A stretch of DNA of 64,000 bases from Bacteroidales bacterium KA00344. Its GTDB lineage: Bacteria > Bacteroidota > Bacteroidia > Bacteroidales > Bacteroidaceae. Position 1 is the first letter of the stretch. Every line of letters begins with the position of its first letter. Made by a program: the position numbers and the translations under genes. Of this stretch, positions 37,963-47,354 are shown in pieces. The notes under the pieces were generated by a model that saw nothing but the letters and a program-made list of their open reading frames with translations, ran no database searches and had not been told where the DNA came from. The stretch covers positions 1-64,000 of the forward strand of contig KQ959373.1 in the NCBI GenBank assembly GCA_001552765.1, written 5' to 3'.

Positions 37963-40218
37963 TTAGTCTACATTGTTGTTAGAGTTGTGCTCAAAGCGAC
38001 GATGATCGCCACCATTGTTATGATCGCGGCGTGGACGACGGTCACCATTGTCGCGACGCGGGCGACGCTCACGCTCTACATAGCCCTCCGGCTTTTCGAG
38101 CAACACACGGCGAGACAACTTGTACTTGCCGGTCTTGGCATCTATATCGAGCAGTTTTACCTTGATATGGTCTCCCTCGCTGATACCGGCCTCTTCAACC
38201 GATTCGAGACGTTTCCACTCGATTTCCGAGATGTGGAGCAAACCTTCCTTGCCCGGAAGAATCTCTACGAAACAACCGTAGGGCATGATGCTCTTCACCG
38301 TACCTTCATAGACCTCGCCTACCTCAGGCAAAGCCACGATGGCCTTGATTTTGTTCAATGCGGCATCAATGCTATCCTTATTGGGAGCAGAAACCTGTAC
38401 TTTGCCCACTCCGTCGGCTTCGTCGATGGTGATGGTAGCACCGGTATCCTCCTGCATCTGCTGGATAATCTTACCACCGGGACCTATCACCGCACCGATG
38501 AATTCCTTAGGAATCTCGATAGCAACAATGCGCGGTACCTGCGGTTTCAGTTCCTTGCGAGGCTCTGATATGGTCTTCATCATCTCGTTCATGATGTGTT
38601 CACGACCGGCCTTAGCCTGCATCAGTGCCTTCTCCAAAATCTCGAACGACAATCCGTCGCACTTGATGTCCATCTGGGTTGCGGTCAGACCATCCTTTGT
38701 ACCGGTGGTCTTGAAATCCATATCGCCCAAGTGGTCCTCATCACCGAGAATATCGCTCAGGATGGCATACTTATCTTCTCCCGGATTCTTGATCAGTCCC
38801 ATAGCAATACCCGAAACCGGTTTCTTCATGGGAACACCGGCATCCATCAGCGCCAACGTACCGGCACATACGGTTGCCATAGACGAAGATCCGTTGGATT
38901 CGAGTATCTGGCTCACCAAACGAACGGTGTAGGGGAAGTCTTCCGGTATCTGATCCTTGATGCCACGCCATGCCAAATGGCCGTGACCAATCTCACGTCG
39001 GCCAACGCCACGTTGTGCCTTAGCCTCGCCGGTAGAGAATGGGGGGAAGTTGTAGTGGAGGAGGAAGCGCTGGTAGCCGCGTGTCAATACGTCATCAACC
39101 AGTTTCTCGTCCAATTTTGTACCCAACGTACAGGTAGAGAGGCTCATGGTCTCACCACGCTGGAAGATGGCACTTCCGTGAGGCATGGGCAGCGAAGACA
39201 CCTCGCACCAGATGGGGCGAATGTCGGTCGTTGCACGACCATCAAGACGCAATCCTTCGTCGAGAATGCAACGACGCATGGCATCGCGCATCACGTCCTC
39301 ATAATAGCGAGCAGCCTCAGCGTGCTTTTCCTCAAGTTCTTCTTTGGTTAAATCGGTGTGGGCAGCATCGTATTTCTCGATGAAATCGGCAATTATCTTG
39401 TCGAAAGCCTCGTGACGTGCATGCTTTTCCAAGGCCTGACGATTGACGTCGTAGACTGACTGATACAGTTCATCCTTAATCTGCTGGCGCAGGTCTTCAT
39501 CGTTCTGCTCGTCATCATACTCGCGTTTGGTGTCTGTTCCCAGCTCCTTAGCAAGTTCGTCCTGTAATTCACACATGGGCTTGATGGCCTCGTGAGCCAC
39601 TTTCAGGGCAGCAATGAGATCGCTCTCCTGAACTTCCTTCATCTCACCCTCAACCATCATGATATTGTCTTTCGTAGCACCTACCATGAGGTCCATGTCG
39701 GCATCTTTCATCTGCTCGAACGTGGGATTGACAACATACTCACCGTTCACGCGTGCAACGCGAACTTCTGAAATCGTATAATCGAAAGGAATATCCGAAC
39801 AAGCCATTGCAGCAGATGCAGCAAATCCTGCCAAGGCATCGGGCTGATCTACGCCATCGGCGGAGAGCAACATAACTTGCACATAAACTTCACAGTGGTA
39901 ATCTGATGGGAAAAGTGGACGAAGAGCACGGTCTACAAGACGTGAAACGAGAATTTCGTCATCATTAGGCTTGCCTTCGCGCTTGGTGAATCCTCCGGGG
40001 AAACGACCTGCAGCACTATACTGCTCACGATAATCAACCTGCAAAGGCATAAAATCTGTACCTGGAACTGCCTCTTTGGCTGCACAAACAGTGGCCAGCA
40101 ATACGGTGTTTCCTAAACGAAGGACTGCAGCACCGTCGGCCTGCTTTGCAACCTTTCCAGTTTCAATTGAGATGGTTCTGCCATCTGGCAACTGAACGGT
40201 TTTTGTAATTACGTTCAT
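37963..40218 (-). CDS. pnp: Polyribonucleotide nucleotidyltransferase (PNPase)
   Basis: Phosphate-dependent 3'-5' exoribonuclease for RNA decay and quality control. The 751-residue protein has RNase PH domain 1 (about 10-140), the helical domain, RNase PH domain 2 (about 345-550, with [23 protein letters not shown] and [14 protein letters not shown]), a KH domain (about 580-640, [20 protein letters not shown]) and an S1 domain (about 650-720). The last 30 residues are rich in Arg, Asp and Asn ([15 protein letters not shown]), an extension that probably binds RNA. Confidence 0.97.
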   Translation of the reverse strand: MNVITKTVQLPDGRTISIETGKVAKQADGAAVLRLGNTVLLATVCAAKEAVPGTDFMPLQVDYREQYSAAGRFPGGFTKREGKPNDDEILVSRLVDRALRPLFPSDYHCEVYVQVMLLSADGVDQPDALAGFAASAAMACSDIPFDYTISEVRVARVNGEYVVNPTFEQMKDADMDLMVGATKDNIMMVEGEMKEVQESDLIAALKVAHEAIKPMCELQDELAKELGTDTKREYDDEQNDEDLRQQIKDELYQSVYDVNRQALEKHARHEAFDKIIADFIEKYDAAHTDLTKEELEEKHAEAARYYEDVMRDAMRRCILDEGLRLDGRATTDIRPIWCEVSSLPMPHGSAIFQRGETMSLSTCTLGTKLDEKLVDDVLTRGYQRFLLHYNFPPFSTGEAKAQRGVGRREIGHGHLAWRGIKDQIPEDFPYTVRLVSQILESNGSSSMATVCAGTLALMDAGVPMKKPVSGIAMGLIKNPGEDKYAILSDILGDEDHLGDMDFKTTGTKDGLTATQMDIKCDGLSFEILEKALMQAKAGREHIMNEMMKTISEPRKELKPQVPRIVAIEIPKEFIGAVIGPGGKIIQQMQEDTGATITIDEADGVGKVQVSAPNKDSIDAALNKIKAIVALPEVGEVYEGTVKSIMPYGCFVEILPGKEGLLHISEIEWKRLESVEEAGISEGDHIKVKLLDIDAKTGKYKLSRRVLLEKPEGYVERERRPRRDNGDRRPRRDHNNGGDHRRFEHNSNNNVD

Positions 40219-40273
40219 CTAAAAATCTAAAAAATCTTATTGTTTTGACTTACATCTAAAAATATATAATGCG

Positions 40274-40281
40274 ACAAAGTT
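40274..40281 (-). promoter_or_regulatory. Promoter -7 box of pnp
   Basis: TAACTTTG on the minus strand followed by TCGC, 56 bases before the pnp start. Confidence 0.55.
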
Positions 40282-40322
40282 ACCTATTTAATATGAAAAA
40301 GAAGAAGAAAAGGGCGTTATTT

Positions 40323-40354
40323 TTTGTTTTTTTGGCCTTTAGCCATTAACTTTG
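40323..40354 (+). promoter_or_regulatory. Promoter of the thioredoxin-fold lipoprotein gene
   Basis: TTTG (40323-40326), 20 bases, TAACTTTG (40347-40354), a full motif pair. It is 295 bases before the start codon, so the transcript has an unusually long leader. Confidence 0.7.
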
Positions 40355-40648
40355 CAGGTGCAGAGCAAACGGCCGCTAAGCATCGGTTGCGGGAAAACAC
40401 AGCACCATGATGCCACTGCAGCTACGTCGAGTTTCGGCAAACAGCGTATAAGCGCAGCGGAGACGAGGCCTTTTACCAGCCCGACAGCAGCTTGCACGAA
40501 CATTTCTCGATACGCCCTCTCTGCTGTTCCGCTTCCCTGACCGAAGCTCCCAAGCAGCCGCGCGCCACGTTGCGCAGGGTTGGGAGAGATGCGGAGGCTT
40601 CGATGCTGCGAGAATAAGGTACAAAAGTTCAGAAATCAGTATATCAAC
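40355..40648 (+). other. Long leader before the lipoprotein gene
   Basis: About 290 bases, clearly richer in G and C than the flanking intergenic DNA, between a good promoter and the lipoprotein start. Short open frames occur on both strands (62 codons from 40352; 82 codons on the minus strand) but none shows a family or a start signal. It could be a structured regulatory leader, a small RNA, or decayed coding DNA. Confidence 0.35.
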
Positions 40649-41818
40649 ATGAAAATATCCAAGCTCTTTGCAGGCTCAGCCATAGCGCTGACTGCACTTT
40701 TCATTACCTCCTGCACTGGAGAAAAAGTACATCTTACCGGTAACATTTCCGATGCTAAAGATTCGCTTCTTTATTTCGAAAACATGAGTCTCAACGGTGC
40801 CGTCACCGTAGACTCCGTGAAATTAGGGGCCGACGGAGCCTTTGCTTTCGAGGTCGAAGCCGCCAAACACCCGGAATTCTATCGCCTGCGCATTGCGCGC
40901 CAGATCATCAATATTGGTGTAGACTCCACCGAGACCATCTCTGTGAAGGCCTCCTATCCCACCATGTCGGCCCAATACGAAATCAGCGGGTCTGAGGAGT
41001 GCAACAAAATCAAGGAGCTGGCCTTGCTGCAGATGGAACTGCAAAGTCGGGTAAACGGCATCACCCAAAATCCTGACGTGCCGTATGCCCTCGAAGCCGA
41101 CAGCATACAGACTGTGCTGACCGCCTACAAGGACAAGGTGAAGCACGACTATATCTTCAAGGCACCGAACAAGGCATATTCTTATTTCGCCCTGTTCCAA
41201 ACTTTCGTTGTAGACAACCGTCCGATGCTGATTTTCGACCCTCGCAGTATGAAGGAAGACGTCCAAGTATTTGCCGCCGTTGCCACAAGTTGGGACACTT
41301 TTTACCCTGGCACCGAGCGTGGACAGAACCTGCACAACATCGCCCTTGAGGGCATGAAGAACATGCGGATCGTAAGAGCGCGAAATGCCCAGACCATTGA
41401 TGCCAGCAGAGTGTCGGACGCAGGGGTGATAGAGATTGCCTTGCCCGACAACAAAGGGGTTACGCGCAAGCTCACCGAACTGAAAGGCAAGGTCGTGATG
41501 CTCGACTTCCATGTGTTTGCAACCAAGTCCAGCACGGCTCGAATCATGCAGCTGCGAGAGCTCTACAACAAATACCACGCACAGGGATTCGAAATTTATC
41601 AGGTAAGTCTGGATCCTGACGAGCACTTTTGGAAGGAAAAGGTTGCTGCACTGCCTTGGGTCTGCGTCCACGACGAGAATGCGTCGGCATCAGAGAGTGC
41701 GACTCTCTATAACGTGCAAAACATTCCAACTTTCTTCCTCATCGACAAGAATAACGTGCTGCAAAAGCGCGATGTGCAAATCAAGGACATCGACGCGGAG
41801 ATCAAGGCCATGCTGTAG
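40649..41818 (+). CDS. DUF4369/thioredoxin-fold lipoprotein lacking the CXXC motif
   Basis: A 389-residue lipoprotein. The start at MKISKLFAGSAIAL is chosen because a lipobox follows (FITSC, Cys at about 22). The N-terminal part (about 25-120, VHLTGNISDAKDSLLYFENM) is the beta domain often fused to TlpA-like modules in Bacteroidetes; the C-terminal 140 residues have the thioredoxin fold (KGKVVMLDFHVFATKSSTAR, then the cis-proline region VQNIPTFFLIDKNN). Where TlpA has WCxxC this protein has ATKSS, so it cannot act as a dithiol oxidoreductase. It may be a structural or binding protein. Confidence 0.85.
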   Translation: MKISKLFAGSAIALTALFITSCTGEKVHLTGNISDAKDSLLYFENMSLNGAVTVDSVKLGADGAFAFEVEAAKHPEFYRLRIARQIINIGVDSTETISVKASYPTMSAQYEISGSEECNKIKELALLQMELQSRVNGITQNPDVPYALEADSIQTVLTAYKDKVKHDYIFKAPNKAYSYFALFQTFVVDNRPMLIFDPRSMKEDVQVFAAVATSWDTFYPGTERGQNLHNIALEGMKNMRIVRARNAQTIDASRVSDAGVIEIALPDNKGVTRKLTELKGKVVMLDFHVFATKSSTARIMQLRELYNKYHAQGFEIYQVSLDPDEHFWKEKVAALPWVCVHDENASASESATLYNVQNIPTFFLIDKNNVLQKRDVQIKDIDAEIKAML

Positions 41819-41964
41819 CCTTCTGCGCCAGCCCTCTCTCCAAACGGGAGAAGGGGCTGCCCAAACAAACCTACAGGCTGACAGCACTGCTCGACAAAGT
41901 TTTACTATACATCATGGAGGCAGTCGTTTGTTCAACGTCCATGACTGATCAATTACACAAGACT

Positions 41965-42498
41965 ATGCATCCACTGGAAAAATTCAATTTTTGTCCTGCC
42001 TGCGGAAGTAAGCACTTCGAGGTGAACGACAACAAAAGCAAGAAATGCAGGAACTGCGGATTTGAATATTATCTGAATCCAAGTGCAGCCAATGTGGCCC
42101 TGATTCTCAACAAAAAGAACGAGTTGTTGGTACTGACCCGAAAGGAAAATCCCGGAAAAGGTATGCTCGACCTGCCCGGCGGCTTTGCCAACATCGGAGA
42201 AACAGCCGAAGAGGGTGTCATCAGGGAAGTCAAGGAGGAAACGACTTTAGAGGTTACCCACACGGAATATCTGTTCAGCTTTCCAAACGTGTATCGTTAC
42301 GCGGGATTTGAAGTCAAGACGCTCGATGCTTTTTTCCTATGCCATGTAGAAGACACCTCTCATGTAAAAGCTCTCGACGACGCAGCAGCCTACCAATGGA
42401 TTGCACTCGACGACATCCATACCGAGCAGTTCGGGCTTCGATCTATCAGGCACGGACTTACCGAATTCATCGACCGCCACGCCCGGCATACGCTGTAA
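41965..42498 (+). CDS. Zinc-ribbon Nudix hydrolase
   Basis: A hydrolase of nucleoside diphosphate-linked compounds, 177 residues from MHPLEKFNFCPACGS (starts 8 and 17 codons upstream are possible). The N-terminal zinc ribbon (CPACG and CRNCG) is as in the NADH pyrophosphatase group. The Nudix box reads GGFANIGETAEEGVIREVKEETTLEV: the Glu and Arg-Glu residues fit the consensus but its last glycine is a threonine. The substrate is not certain; NAD(H), ADP-ribose or a house-cleaning role are options. Confidence 0.88.
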   Translation: MHPLEKFNFCPACGSKHFEVNDNKSKKCRNCGFEYYLNPSAANVALILNKKNELLVLTRKENPGKGMLDLPGGFANIGETAEEGVIREVKEETTLEVTHTEYLFSFPNVYRYAGFEVKTLDAFFLCHVEDTSHVKALDDAAAYQWIALDDIHTEQFGLRSIRHGLTEFIDRHARHTL

Positions 42499-42526
42499 CG
42501 CAACGGCCATTCACAAGTTCTGAGAC

Positions 42527-42559
42527 AGATAAGAAAGCATGAAAGAGGCTTTCTTATCT
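42527..42559 (+). terminator. Hairpin after the Nudix gene
   Basis: AGATAAGAAAGC and GCTTTCTTATCT form a perfect 12-base stem around a nine-base loop, 28 bases after the stop codon. No T run follows. Confidence 0.55.
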
Positions 42560-42769
42560 ATGGAACGAATCACGATACCTACCCAAGCCTCCTGAATCGC
42601 ACTTGGCAAGTCCTCATAAATTAGAATGAGGATTTACACGGATAAACACCTGAAATAACACGACAAAAGGCTGTTTCTGTATCGTTTATTTGAAAACAAA
42701 AAAGTTTTTTCGCAAAATACGGCAAGGATTCTCGTACTTACGCAACTCACAGAAGAACAAGACGTTACG

Positions 42770-43000
42770 CGAATTAAAACATTTTCTCCCATTTGAAACG
42801 ATAAAATGGCGTTGCCATTAAGGCCTAATGGCATCGCGATTACTATGTTATCGCGAGCACTTTGAGCCTCAACCGCATCGTCATTGAGGCCTCCACGTAA
42901 AGCCATTAGGTAGCAATGGCAAAACAAATGCAACCCTACTGCCGTAAAAATCGCATTTTCACTCCCTCGCAAACACCCCAAATATTTCTAAAAGAGAAAA
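42770..43000. repeat. Possible diverged intergenic repeat element
   Basis: Contains near-palindromic GCCATTAAGGCCTAATGGC, then GCATCGCGATTACTATG and CGTCATTGAGGCCTCC. The style matches the cores of the dispersed elements at 55229 and 62178 (GATTAGGCCTTAT...) and the region near 12870, but overall identity is low. An open frame on the minus strand across it (42634-42981) shows no family. Confidence 0.4.
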
Positions 43001-43030
43001 AATATCGTGCAGTTTTTTGGTAAGTTATCT

Positions 43031-43230
43031 TAACAATTCATAATTCATAATTCATAATTGGGCTCACGCGGTGATAATGCATAATTCACAATTCATAATT
43101 CATAATTAGCTACGCGATGCGAAAACACGAAAGTGCTGTTGCAAAATGGACGGATACAAGATTTTATTTTAGGTAAGTATCCATCGCGCAGCAAAATTGT
43201 GAATTATGAATTATGAATTATGAATTAAAA
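43031..43230. repeat. AT-rich heptad repeats with GC-rich cores
   Basis: AATTCATAATTCATAATT-type heptads with the cores GGCTCACGCGGTGAT (43060), AGCTACGCGATGC (43107) and, inverted, CATCGCGCAGC (43181). It is the third locus of the type seen at 1775 and 3040, and directly abuts the end of the inositol-phosphate synthase gene. Confidence 0.8.
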
Positions 43231-43232
43231 AA

Positions 43233-44534
43233 TTAGTCTATTTCTTCGTCAGCCTCGTAACCACCCATTTCACGGATAGCATTTTTCAGCATGACATACT
43301 GGTCGAACAGGTTGTTGACAGGCTCCTCACCCTTAGTATAGTCGTGCATTGGACTCTTGAGGAAGAAGCTGAGGAAACGCTGTGTGCCGTAACGACCTGC
43401 ACGGGCAGCCAAATCGCTGAGCAATACCAAGTCGAGCAGCAGAGGAGCGGCAAGAATGGAGTCGCGACAAAGGAAGTTTATCTTGATCTGCATCGGATAG
43501 CCCATCCAGCCAAAGATGTCAAGGTTGTCCCATCCCTCCTTTGCATCGTTGCGTGGAGGATAATAGTTGATGCGCACCTTGTGGTAGATGTCTCCGTAAA
43601 GATCAGGTTGGTCTTCCTTCTTCAAGATGGTTTCGAGAGTAGACAGTTTGGATACCTCCTTGGTGTGGAAGTTGGCCGGCTCATCGAGTACCAAGCCGTC
43701 CCGGTTGCCGAGAATGTTGGTGGAAAACCATCCGTTAAGTCCCAAGTTGCGCACCTTCAAGATAGGAGCGAAACCCGATTTCACGAGCGTCTGTCCGGTC
43801 TTGAAGTCCTTGCCGGATATCGGCATACGCGTATTCTCTGCCAACTGCCACATGGCCGGAATGTCCACAGTGGTATTGGGCGCACCCATGATAAACGGAC
43901 AGCCCTCTGTGAGCGCCGCATAGGCATAGCACATACTCGGCGCTATGTGTTCGCGGTCGTCACCCTTCATGGCCTGCTCAAGGTCTTCGATCGAGTCGTG
44001 AACCTTCTCATTGTAGGGCACATAGATCTCTGTAGATGCTGCCCAGATCACTACGATGCGATCCACGCCCTGTTGTTGCTTGAAATTCGATATGTCTTTC
44101 TTCAGCTCCTGCACCATCTCCCATCTCGTCTTACAGTCTTTTACGTTATCTCCGTCAAGACGCTTGGCAAAATTCTTGTCAAAGGCTGCTTTCATGGGAA
44201 TAATCTGTTCCAGTTCTTCGCGCACAGGCTCAATGTCCTTAGCCTTGAGCACTTCTGCATAAACGGCAGCTTGATAGGCGTTCTGCGGATACACGTCCCA
44301 TGTGCCAAACACAATGTCATCCAGCTTTGCCAACGGCACAATGTCCTTATAGTGAAGGTATTTCTTGCTCTCACCCTTCCCAACACGGATTTTGTCGTAT
44401 TGTGTTACAGAACCGATAGGTTTAGCCAATCCCTTGCGGGCCATGAGTACACCTGTCATAAATGTTGTAGCTACTGCGCCACAACCTACTACCATAATTC
44501 CAAGTTTGCCCTCTGCGGGCTTTACATTTGCCAT
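43233..44534 (-). CDS. Inositol-3-phosphate synthase
   Basis: Makes 1L-myo-inositol 3-phosphate from glucose 6-phosphate using NAD. The 433-residue protein begins with a Rossmann motif (MVVGCGAVATTFMTG) and contains NTTVDIPAMWQLAENTRMPI, SGKDFKTGQTLVKSG and LGNRDGLVLDEP, the strongly conserved core of the family, and IDFLCRDS-like INFLCRDSILAAPLLLDL near the end. In Bacteroides the enzyme feeds inositol phospholipids and sphingolipids. No other gene of that pathway is in the window; it stands alone between repeat DNA and topA. Confidence 0.94.
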   Translation of the reverse strand: MANVKPAEGKLGIMVVGCGAVATTFMTGVLMARKGLAKPIGSVTQYDKIRVGKGESKKYLHYKDIVPLAKLDDIVFGTWDVYPQNAYQAAVYAEVLKAKDIEPVREELEQIIPMKAAFDKNFAKRLDGDNVKDCKTRWEMVQELKKDISNFKQQQGVDRIVVIWAASTEIYVPYNEKVHDSIEDLEQAMKGDDREHIAPSMCYAYAALTEGCPFIMGAPNTTVDIPAMWQLAENTRMPISGKDFKTGQTLVKSGFAPILKVRNLGLNGWFSTNILGNRDGLVLDEPANFHTKEVSKLSTLETILKKEDQPDLYGDIYHKVRINYYPPRNDAKEGWDNLDIFGWMGYPMQIKINFLCRDSILAAPLLLDLVLLSDLAARAGRYGTQRFLSFFLKSPMHDYTKGEEPVNNLFDQYVMLKNAIREMGGYEADEEID

Positions 44535-44571
44535 GTCATTAGTTTTTATGATTTAAAATACGGTTTAATCA

Positions 44572-44579
44572 CAAAGATA
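44572..44579 (-). promoter_or_regulatory. Promoter -7 box of the inositol-phosphate synthase gene
   Basis: TATCTTTG on the minus strand, 37 bases before the gene start. The following 290 bases toward topA hold no gene and no recognisable repeat. Confidence 0.5.
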
Positions 44580-44875
44580 AGGAAACATGATTAAGATTGA
44601 AAGGAAATGAGACTCCTTTTAAGTTATTTTTACCTATAAAGCATACATATTGCTATTATCCAGAGAGTTATTTTCTCTAAAATACAGTATAAAGTGAACA
44701 CTGCTACGATTTTGCGGCACTTGCAGAAAATAGCTTTCCGCGCGTCCACCCCTCTGTCTATAAAGGAGTATAAGGCAACCTGTCAGCAGTCCCGGACAGG
44801 CAAACCAGCTGAAGAGTCTCTGTTAAAAATTCCAAATTAAGCCCTATATAATAAGGTAGGTGCAAAAGTTTTACG

Positions 44876-44883
44876 TAATTTTG
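44876..44883 (+). promoter_or_regulatory. Promoter -7 box of topA
   Basis: TAATTTTG followed by CC, 29 bases before the topA ATG; no clear -33 box. Confidence 0.5.
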
Positions 44884-44912
44884 CCAACCATTCAATAAAC
44901 AATAATGCAAGT

Positions 44913-47243
44913 ATGCAAGATAATTTAGTGATCGTAGAGAGCCCCGCAAAGGCTAAAACCATAGAAAAATTCCTCGGTAAAGATTTTAAGGTGATGTCGT
45001 CATACGGACACATCCGAGACTTGAAAAGAAAAGAGCTCAGCATTGACGAAGACACTTTGGAACCCGACTACGAGATTCCGGAAGAAAAGAAAAAGATTGT
45101 TTCAGACCTCAAGAAAAATGCGAAGGCGGCCGGCAAGATTTGGCTGGCATCCGATGAAGACCGCGAAGGAGAAGCTATCAGCTGGCACCTTTGCGAAGTG
45201 CTCGGACTAGATGAGGAGAAAACTTCTCGCATTGTGTTTCATGAGATTACAAAGAGTGCCATACAGGAAGCGATCAAGAATCCGCGTCATCTCGACATGA
45301 ATTTGGTGAATGCACAGCAAGCGCGTCGCTTGCTCGACCGCATCGTTGGATTCAAGCTCTCGCCCGTATTGTGGCGCAAAGTGAAGCCCGCCCTGTCGGC
45401 CGGGCGTGTGCAGAGCGTGGCCGTCAGGCTCATCGTAGAGCGTGAACGCGAGATACAGGCTTTCCAAAGCGAAGCCTATTATCGCGTGAACGGCATTTTC
45501 GCCGTGACCAATCCCGATGGCAGCAAAAGCGAGGTAAAGGCAGAGTTGGACAAGCGATTCACGACCCATGACGAAGCATTGGCTTTCCTTGAAAAATGCA
45601 AAAACGCTACGTTCACGGTAGACAATGTGACCAAGAAACCGTTGAAGCGTACGCCTGCCCCACCCTTTACGACTTCTACACTCCAGCAAGAGGCTGCCCG
45701 CAAACTGGGATTTACCGTGTCGCAAACCATGATGGTGGCACAACACCTGTATGAAAACGGGCGCATCACCTATATGCGTACCGACAGTGTGAATCTCTCA
45801 GTCCTGGCGATCAACACGAGCAAGAACGAAATCATAGAAAACTACGGTGAGAAATACAGCAAACCGCGCAACTATCACACCAAATCGAAGGGAGCACAAG
45901 AAGCTCACGAGGCTATCCGCCCGACCTTTATCAGTGAGCACGGCCACGAGATGACCAATCAGGAACGTCGGTTGTATGACCTGATATGGAAGCGCACCAT
46001 TGCTTCGCAAATGGCCGATGCACAGATAGAGAAAACCACCGTGACCATTGATGTAGAAGGCGTGGACGAGAAGTTTATCGCCACGGGGGAAGTTGTGGCG
46101 TTTGACGGTTTCCTGAAAGTATATCGGGAATCGACCGATGACGACGAAAACCGTCAGGAGGAAATCAACTTGTTACCCACCCTGAACATCAGCGATAAAC
46201 TGGAACGCAGAGAAATCACCTCGACCGAGAGGTTCTCACAAAGCCCCTTCAGATATACCGAAGCAAGTCTGGTACACAAGTTGGAGGAGCTGGGCATTGG
46301 ACGTCCGTCTACCTATGCGCCCACCATTTCGACAATTCAGAACCGAGAATACGTGCAGAAAGGTGACAAGAGCGGCACCGAACGTACCTATGTCATTGAC
46401 ACACTGCAGGGAAATCTCATCAAACCAAAGAAGAAGAAAGAGATGGCCGGGTCGGAGAAGGGAAAGCTCCTGCCTACCGACATCGGCATTGTAGTGAACG
46501 ATTTTCTGTTGGAAAACTTCCCGGAGATCATGGATTACAACTTCACCGCCAAAGTTGAACAGCAATTCGACCGCATCGCCGAAGGCAAGGAAGAGTGGAA
46601 AACCATGATGAAGAAGTTTAATAAAGACTTCAATCCGGTTGTAGAATCGGTGATGAAATCGCGTTCAGAACATAAAGTTGGCGAACGGGAACTGGGCAAA
46701 GAGCCGGGCACCGGAAAGCCTGTTTTTGTGAAGATAGGCCGCTATGGCCCAGTCGTTCAAATCGGCTCTGCCAACGACGAGGAAAAACCGCGCTTTGCTC
46801 AGCTACCTAAAAACATGAGCATGGAAACCATCACCCTTGAAGAAGCCATGGAGTTGTTTAAACTTCCACGCAAGGTGGGAGCGTTCGAAGGCTCAGAGGT
46901 TACCATTGGTTCCGGGCGTTTCGGCCCCTATGTATATCACAACAAGAAATATGTGTCGCTGCCCAAGACCGAAGATCCCATGTCCGTGACGCTCGAAACA
47001 GCCATTGAACTGATAGAAGCTAAGCGCAAGCAAGAGAAAGAACGTCACATCAAGGCTTTTGAGCAAGACGACAAAATGGAACTGTTGAAAGGACGCTACG
47101 GCCCCTACGTGGCCTACGACGGCAAGAATTATCGCATCGACAAGAAGCTACATGAACGTGCATTGTCCGGTGAACTGAACTTTGAGGAATGTATGGAGAT
47201 TGTGAAAAATGCTCCGGAACCTAAAAAGAGACGTAGACGATAG
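44913..47243 (+). CDS. topA: DNA topoisomerase I
   Basis: Type IA topoisomerase that relaxes negative supercoils. The 776-residue protein has the Toprim domain (NLVIVESPAKAKTIEKFLG at the start, SDEDREGEAISWH), the active-site tyrosine at about 287 (GRITYMRTDSVNLS) and the HEAIRPT segment. Instead of cysteine zinc fingers the C-terminal 180 residues hold repeated modules with GRYGPVVQIG, GRFGPYVYH and GRYGPYVAY, and a basic end (PKKRRRR). This zinc-free form is common in Bacteroidetes. Confidence 0.96.
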   Translation: MQDNLVIVESPAKAKTIEKFLGKDFKVMSSYGHIRDLKRKELSIDEDTLEPDYEIPEEKKKIVSDLKKNAKAAGKIWLASDEDREGEAISWHLCEVLGLDEEKTSRIVFHEITKSAIQEAIKNPRHLDMNLVNAQQARRLLDRIVGFKLSPVLWRKVKPALSAGRVQSVAVRLIVEREREIQAFQSEAYYRVNGIFAVTNPDGSKSEVKAELDKRFTTHDEALAFLEKCKNATFTVDNVTKKPLKRTPAPPFTTSTLQQEAARKLGFTVSQTMMVAQHLYENGRITYMRTDSVNLSVLAINTSKNEIIENYGEKYSKPRNYHTKSKGAQEAHEAIRPTFISEHGHEMTNQERRLYDLIWKRTIASQMADAQIEKTTVTIDVEGVDEKFIATGEVVAFDGFLKVYRESTDDDENRQEEINLLPTLNISDKLERREITSTERFSQSPFRYTEASLVHKLEELGIGRPSTYAPTISTIQNREYVQKGDKSGTERTYVIDTLQGNLIKPKKKKEMAGSEKGKLLPTDIGIVVNDFLLENFPEIMDYNFTAKVEQQFDRIAEGKEEWKTMMKKFNKDFNPVVESVMKSRSEHKVGERELGKEPGTGKPVFVKIGRYGPVVQIGSANDEEKPRFAQLPKNMSMETITLEEAMELFKLPRKVGAFEGSEVTIGSGRFGPYVYHNKKYVSLPKTEDPMSVTLETAIELIEAKRKQEKERHIKAFEQDDKMELLKGRYGPYVAYDGKNYRIDKKLHERALSGELNFEECMEIVKNAPEPKKRRRR

Positions 47244-47354
47244 AGCCTTTTCTCGCCTCAAGAGAGACGAAATGGACACCGAGTAAGAATACAGCCGTCC
47301 TGCTGTTCACCAAAAGCCATCCCAATGTTCGCTAAGAACAGATGCGGAGAAATA

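Noticed and set aside
43344..44594. Plus-strand open frame of 416 codons opposite the inositol-phosphate synthase gene
   Set aside because: Shadow of a highly conserved gene; no protein features of its own.
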